A stretch of 27,809 nucleotides of DNA from Funneliformis mosseae (taxonomy: Eukaryota; Glomeromycota; Glomeromycetes; Glomerales; Glomeraceae). Both the position numbers and the translations under genes were made by a program. Every line of letters begins with the position of its first letter. Positions within the stretch are counted from its first letter, which is position 1. This document shows positions 22,770 to 27,809 of the stretch, one piece after another. The DNA lies in contig CAJVPP010000678.1 of assembly GCA_910592005.1 (NCBI GenBank), positions 1-27,809 of the forward strand. Direction: 5' to 3'. Below the pieces are notes generated by a model, which had not been told where the DNA came from, ran no database searches, and worked only from the letters and a program-made list of their open reading frames with translations.

Positions 22770-24277
22770 ATGTCGAAGAAACTTTTCTTCCCTCAATTGT
22801 CTCATGATTTGACCAAACTAATCACGGACGAACGATTCAGTGACGTGATCATTGAAACCGGTAGAGATGATGATAAAAATTCATTCAAGGCTCACTCCTC
22901 AATATTATACTGTCGTTCTCCTTATTTACGCAAGGAATTACTCAGGAATGAAAAAAGTGATGACCTTTTGAGAATCGATTTGAATATCCCTGTTAAAACC
23001 TTTCGGGCTTTGCTAAGGTAAGGTTAAATCTTTTATTTTGTTTTTTTTTTTTCTTTTCATTTTTGAACGGAATTTTTGAAAAAAATAAAAAATATATTTT
23101 TAGTTACATGTATAACGGATTGATCCCATTGGATCATTTGACGATATTTGAGATCTATCAAATCTTATTCGCTTCCGAAAAACTTGGATTAAAAGAGTTG
23201 GTCATTTATATACGATCCTATTATTTGAAACCGTATCATAAAGAATGGTTAAGGCAAAATTTTGAAATGATTTATCATTCAAGTTTCAAGCACGAGTCCT
23301 TTCAAGATTTACAACAATTTTGTATTAGCATCTTGTTTCAGAATCCAGAATTGATATTGAAATCATTGGATTCTTCCTCAATGACCGAAGATTCCTTGAT
23401 CTCATTCCTTAAACGTGATGATTTGAAGATTGATGTGATCGAGGTTTGGGATTTCGTGATTAGGTGGGGGATATCAAAAGATCCACGATTATTAAAGGAT
23501 CCTTCCCTTTGGTCGAATAACGATTTCAAAACGCTTGGGAAAACTTTGCAAAAAGTTCTACCATTGATCAGATTTCATGAGATGAGTCGTCAACAATTTC
23601 TAGAAAGGATACAACCGTTTCAACAAATTTTTGATCCAAAGGTCTATGACTCGGTGATGATGAGATATTGTATGATACCTAGCATCCAAGGAGAACTTAC
23701 GGTGTTTCCAATCACTCGAGGAATTCTCGATTCAACCCTTATCACAAAAAAACATGCGGCATTGATCGATTTTTGGATTAGACAAATCGGAAAGGGGGAG
23801 GTTGGATTGATGGATATTGAAAGGACAACCTTTAAATTTCAATTGTTACTTCGAGGAAGTCGTGATGGATTTACCCCTTCAACATTTCATCAATTATGTG
23901 ATAACAAATCAAACACTCTTGTAATCCTAAAAGTGAAGGGGACCAAGGAATTACTTGGAGGTTACAATCCGAATAGATGGAAATCGATCAGAGGGTGGGG
24001 AAAGACGAATAATAGTTTCATCTTCTCTTTGAGGGATGTGAAGGATCTGAAGAATTCGATATTAAGTCGAGTCAAACGTGCGGGTACCGCGATAAATTAT
24101 GAAGATTATCTTGGACCATCCTTTGGTTTTGATGACATTACGATTAATGGGGAGAATTTTAGGGAGGAGCGTAAATGTTACTGTAGCAAGCACTGTTATG
24201 AGAAAGAGATTAGGAATGTGAAGGATTACTTTTCGCTAGATGATTACGAGGTGTTTCAGATTCAAATGAAAGTTTAA
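22770..24277 (+). CDS. BTB-BACK-TLDc domain protein (paralog 3)
   Basis: Two exons, 22770-23017 and 23104-24277, with an 86-nt intron (GTAAGG donor, TTTTAG acceptor) in phase 2, give 473 aa. The start is the ATG at 22770, which yields MSKKLFFPQLSHDL; an upstream in-frame TTG is not needed. BTB covers about residues 10-115 (FSDVIIETG, FKAHSSIL, RSPYLR, then SYMYNG across the junction). BACK covers about 120-235 (VWDFVIRWGISKDP). TLDc covers about 292-470 (FKFQLLLRGSRDGF, GGYNPNRW, SFIFSL, LGPSFG, CYCSKHCYEKEIR, YEVFQI). It is closer to the 4855 gene than to the minus-strand copy, sharing the PLIRF block and the CYC...CYEK..R pattern. A Cul3-adaptor role is likely by family; substrate unknown. 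Confidence 0.93.
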
Positions 24278-26282
24278 AAATTAAAATCAATATTATTTTT
24301 TTTTGGTGATATGATATGATATGTATGGATCCTTGTCTTGGCGTCAAATGAGTTATTTATTATTATAAATTGTCAATTTCACGAGGCTAAGTTTCAAATC
24401 TAACCTTAAATCATTTATTCTTCATGGTAAAAATTACTTCCAAAATAAGCGTCTCATTTTGTAATATTTATAGATTTCAAGCCTATATTTAGAAATATAC
24501 TATTCCCTAAAACATTTTTGAGCTAAAAAAAAACTTTTCCGTTTTTTTTTAAAATATAATAATCATAATAAAAAAATAAAAATAAAAATAATGTAAAAAA
24601 TCATAAAAATAAATATTAAGTTATTATAATTGAAAAAAAAAAAAATCAATTTAACCAAAATCTCTCATCGTTCAAAATTTTTAAACATGCATTAGTTTTA
24701 ACGTTTGTGAAATCATAATACAGTAGCTTTTGTTTGTTTTTAATCCATGGTAATTGCATCAATACGAATAAAGAATAGCAAATAAGTACGCGTGTTACGT
24801 GACATCCGCATCGTCATTTATAATATCGTACAGAAATGTAATCTTCAAAAATGTAACCGGTTTTTTCTTCTTTTCGATACGTACGTAAGGGGAAGAGAAG
24901 AAAAAGAATAAGAAAAAGGAAAGGAGCGAATCGAGTGAAAATTAAATTCCTTCCTTTTCTTTCCTACTTGCATGAATCTTAATCGTAAACGAAAAGAGGG
25001 ATTCATACTAATTCATGTTGTAACCAGAGAATAATATCAGAACAATTCCTTTTTGTTGGTAATACCATGTGAAGATTATGATCGGTGCTACATTAGAGAC
25101 GAACAATGAATACAATGAACTAGAAATAGTAGCGATCAATGATGATCACTTTTTTCATTTTTTTTTCATTTTGGTCATTTAATCGCGTGAATAAAATGAT
25201 GATATCAACTTGTAAGTAACAAAAGTAATAATAATTAGAACGTGAGTATAATGAAATCATTAATCACGTAGAGAAATTCAACGCAAATAAACAATAAAAA
25301 ATACAAGGTTCAAAACAAGAGGTTCGAATATACAGTATTTTAATTTTCTTGTAATGGATTGTTGGTGGTAAATTGGGACACTCGCACCCCTTGACTTACC
25401 CGATCCTGGCACTTTGGCAGTTACCTGGAATTGCTTTTAGTGAAAATAATTTATCCTTAATTCCTTGAATGAACTTAATCGGGCAAAGAAAATCACCTTT
25501 GCTGAAACACATAACTTTTGGATTTAACCCGTTAAAATAACGTTTTACCAAGGAATTTTCAATCGGGTACAAAAAAAAAAAAAAAATCTTAACCATCTTT
25601 ATTCGTTTGCACCGAATCACGCTATAAAAAATAACCGGGATTTTGCTAAATGAAGAAAAAGGAATTTTATCAAATAATTTTACACAGCCAAGAAAAACGT
25701 TATTATAAGAATGCAGGAGCTACCTTTCATTCTGGAGATCATGTTTTTTATTTTTGGGAAAAAACAAAAATAAAAAAAAAAAAAAAAGAGGTTGATCGGC
25801 CGGTTCCTTATTTTAAATCGACAGCTTTTTTCCCAATTCAACTTAAATCGGGATGAACATAGCAATAACTTTCATTAAATTGAAAGTCTCGGAAGCCAAG
25901 CTTTGATGGAACTTACCCATTTAAAGAACATCATTAATTCTTATTGATTTACCTTCTTAACATAAAAGTAAATTTAAATTTTTTAATATGAATATGAAAA
26001 AATACTAGATGATAACCAGCACCTTCACGTTCCAGGATTTCTTTTTTCTCTCCAAAAAGTTTGAATTATAAACATTTTGAAATGTGGAGAGGAAGAGATG
26101 ATCCAACGCGTTCGGAAAAGGGATCTGATTTTCGGAATTTTTGATATAAATACGCCCGGTGTCAAAGGGAAAAAAAAAGCAACATACCAAATAATCCTTT
26201 TAATACTACAAAGGAAAAAGAAGAAAATAATAACAACAATAATAAAACCTACATACATAAATCTTTATTTAATCAATCGAAA
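24278..26282. other. Intergenic region of 2.0 kb, nothing recognised
   Basis: This holds the 3' flank of the third BTB-TLDc gene and the promoter of the small secreted protein. Open frames at 25396-25620 (minus), 25650-25856 (plus) and 25680-25865 (minus) overlap A or T runs and show no known domain. The stretch 24860-24960 is purine-rich, then T/C-rich. No tRNA, CRISPR or transposon termini were seen. Confidence 0.5.
26145..26152 (+). promoter_or_regulatory. Probable TATA box of the small secreted protein gene
   Basis: TATAAATA lies about 130 nt upstream of the ATG at 26283, in a locally less AT-rich setting (ending ACGCCCGG). Position and context make it the best TATA candidate in the window. 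Confidence 0.45.
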
Positions 26283-26840
26283 ATGTCTAAATTCACCAAA
26301 TTAGTCATCTGCGCCATTGTCGCCCTCCTCATAATTGGCACGGCTTTTGCTGGAGAAGGTAAATATTAATCCATTATCACTATTATTTAATGATATTTTC
26401 TACCATATATCAACTTTAACAATATTAACAAACAAACAAAACCTTATTTAATAGCACGCCTTGTAGCTCGTCAAGACGATGGTTCAACACCCTCCGCAAC
26501 ACCATCAGGTGACGCAACACCAGAAATCACCCCAGACGCAACACCAGTTGACGGTAAAGCACCAACTGACGGAAAAGCACCAAACCTTCCATCATCTCCA
26601 GCCCCCTCAGGCGCAGTCCCAAGCGGAAATATCGTATCAAAAATTGCTGATGCCTTTAGCTCTGCTACAGCCGGAGCAAGCATGTACTCACAACCAACCG
26701 GTGCACCAAAATACCCAACTACCGGCTCCGGCTCCGGCTCCAGCTCCCCCGTCACAACTCCAAAGTCAGGTGCCGCCAAGATCGAAAGTGGTTTATTCGG
26801 TGTTGCCGCAATCGCTTCCTTTGGTTTATTCTTCTTGTAA
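26283..26840 (+). CDS. Small Thr/Pro/Ala-rich secreted, probably GPI-anchored surface protein
   Basis: Two exons, 26283-26358 and 26455-26840, with a 96-nt GT-AG intron in phase 1, give 153 aa. Residues 1-23 are a signal peptide (VICAIVALLIIGTAFA). The mature part, residues 24-135, is rich in Thr, Pro, Ala, Ser and Gly, with repeated ATP and DGKAP units, a GSGSGSSS stretch and no Cys, suggesting O-glycosylation and an extended wall-spanning stalk. Residues 138-153 are hydrophobic and end at the stop, resembling a GPI signal with a small-residue cleavage site near 130-138. Codons in this gene end in C more often than in its neighbours, which may reflect strong expression. I recognise no named family. 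A role as wall protein or effector-like surface protein is inference. Other-frame ORFs here (26479-26874 plus; 26471-26779 minus) are composition shadows. Confidence 0.82.
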
Positions 26841-27546
26841 AGGATTAATTAGTATTTTATCAATTAATTTTTAAAAAAGTATTTAGGAAAATATAATTTT
26901 TTTATTTTAAAATTAGATCTTTTTAGTCTACTTAATAATGCGCCTAGTATTTGAATAATACTCCTTTATTTCATTTTTTTTTTAATTTTTTGTTATGCTA
27001 TATAATTCTTTATTAATTCAATAAATGATCGGCTCTTAATTAATTTCGTTAGAAAGTTTTTATGGTTACATTTAAATTTCACAAAACACGTGTTTTAATA
27101 TTTTTTAAAATTAATGATGTAACCGAATTTGATCATTTGCACAATAAAAATTTTTTCTTTAAAAAAAAATATTCCATAAAAAGAACATAAGGTGATTAGG
27201 AATGAAAAAGGAAAATAATAATAATAATAATAATTGTTATTTTGTTTTACTATAGATGTATCAAAAAATATTATAAAATAAAAAAAGGAAATGTAAGGAT
27301 CTCAATGAAACGGATTTTTTTTTTTTTTTTTGTTGTAACCTTAACAAATTACAAATTCAACTTGGAAGATAAGCCGAAATCATCTTAAATGAGTAAATAA
27401 TCTTAATGATCTGGAGTAACAAGTAACACAGGTCCTGAAGTACATAAGGGTCAACCATGCACAGGTCGCACAGGTCGTGCATCAATCAGCGCACAAGAGC
27501 TTTTAATTTGTAAACACTAATACAACCGTTGCACATCACATGACCG
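26841..27546. other. Intergenic region between two convergent 3' ends
   Basis: This is AT-rich 3' flank with an AATAAA near 27020, an AAT repeat at 27217-27233 and a T run near 27320. A small cluster of CACAGGTC repeats lies at 27427-27482. No gene was seen. Confidence 0.5.
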
Positions 27547-27809
27547 TTATACATCTTTCGTACGATGATGGTAATGATGAAATTCTTGGCGAAAAATACA
27601 AGGTTTCGAATCATCATCTGGTGTTCCCGGAAAAAGATATCCGAAAGCCTTATCTAAATCAGTAAACTCATATCCAAAAACTATCCGCCGTTATCAAGGG
27701 AAAAAATAAAAAAAATTTTTTGATTCTGTTTACCTATTACGAAATCTTATGATCTTACCTAAATTAATTAACCCCGTTACACGCACCACAATAAACTTGT
27801 CCGATAGCA
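27547..27809 (-). CDS. 3' end of an unrecognised gene running off the window (partial)
   Basis: Two minus-strand exon pieces join in frame. The first runs from the window edge, 27809, to 27759 (frame from 27807, reading LSDKFIVVRVTGLINL). A GTAAGA donor at 27758 and a GATAG acceptor ending at 27681 give a 77-nt intron in phase 1, and the last exon is 27680-27547. The final 44 residues begin VFGYEFTDLDKAFGYLFPG and end in a His-rich tail before TAA. The residue mix looks coding, with aromatics and acidic turns rather than Lys/Asn/Ile/Phe bias, and the intron size matches the neighbours. I do not recognise the product. Transcript data or the sequence to the right would settle it. Confidence 0.45.

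Noticed and set aside
24860..25900. Possible transposon between the third BTB gene and the small secreted protein
   Set aside because: Some GGGTAA/CGGG-type strings recur near 25390, 25560 and 25850, but I found no matching terminal repeats, target duplications or transposase.
26471..26874. Pro/Gln/His-rich plus-strand ORF and Pro/Gly/Ala-rich minus-strand ORF
   Set aside because: Both are other-frame readings of the repetitive Thr/Pro/Ala gene at 26283-26840; only that frame gives a signal peptide, a clean intron and a tail.
1..27809. CRISPR arrays, tRNA or rRNA genes, bacterial operons
   Set aside because: No spaced direct repeats, cloverleaf with conserved TTCRA loop, or rRNA-like block was noticed by eye, and gene structure is eukaryotic.

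Overview
The window reads as nuclear DNA of an early-diverging filamentous fungus, most likely an arbuscular mycorrhizal fungus of the Rhizophagus type. The grounds are a very AT-rich composition, genes split by short GT-AG introns (about 67-156 nt), several BTB-BACK-TLDc paralogs, fungal GPI-type cell-surface proteins, and a decayed copy of a family I associate with Rhizophagus genomes. That assignment is inference. No bacterial, organellar or viral signature was seen.

Layout, left to right. Positions 1-3031 are extremely AT-rich and contain a single CpG. Their right part, about 2100-3536 on the minus strand, is a broken multi-exon gene relic. Two BTB-BACK-TLDc genes follow tail to tail (4855-6495 plus; 6689-8242 minus). 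A 3.9 kb gap without a recognised gene comes next, then a Kre9/Knh1-like GPI-anchored wall protein (12194-12787 minus). After a repeat-rich promoter region lies a ten-exon DENN protein with a C1-type zinc finger (14945-19410 plus). It is followed by a seven-exon homolog of the kinetochore protein SKA1 (20016-21326 plus), a third BTB-BACK-TLDc gene (22770-24277 plus), a small Thr/Pro/Ala-rich secreted or GPI-anchored protein (26283-26840 plus), and the 3' end of an unrecognised minus-strand gene leaving the window (27547-27809).

I rebuilt the exon structures by hand from splice consensus, reading frame and domain continuity. All seven complete models keep frame through every junction (522, 465, 197, 1224, 285, 473 and 153 aa). 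The genes do not form a pathway. They include Cul3-adaptor-like BTB proteins, a predicted Rab exchange factor, a chromosome segregation factor and two cell-surface proteins. The most notable points are SKA1 in a fungus, the C1 finger between cDENN and dDENN, and the near-total CpG loss over the left 3 kb.
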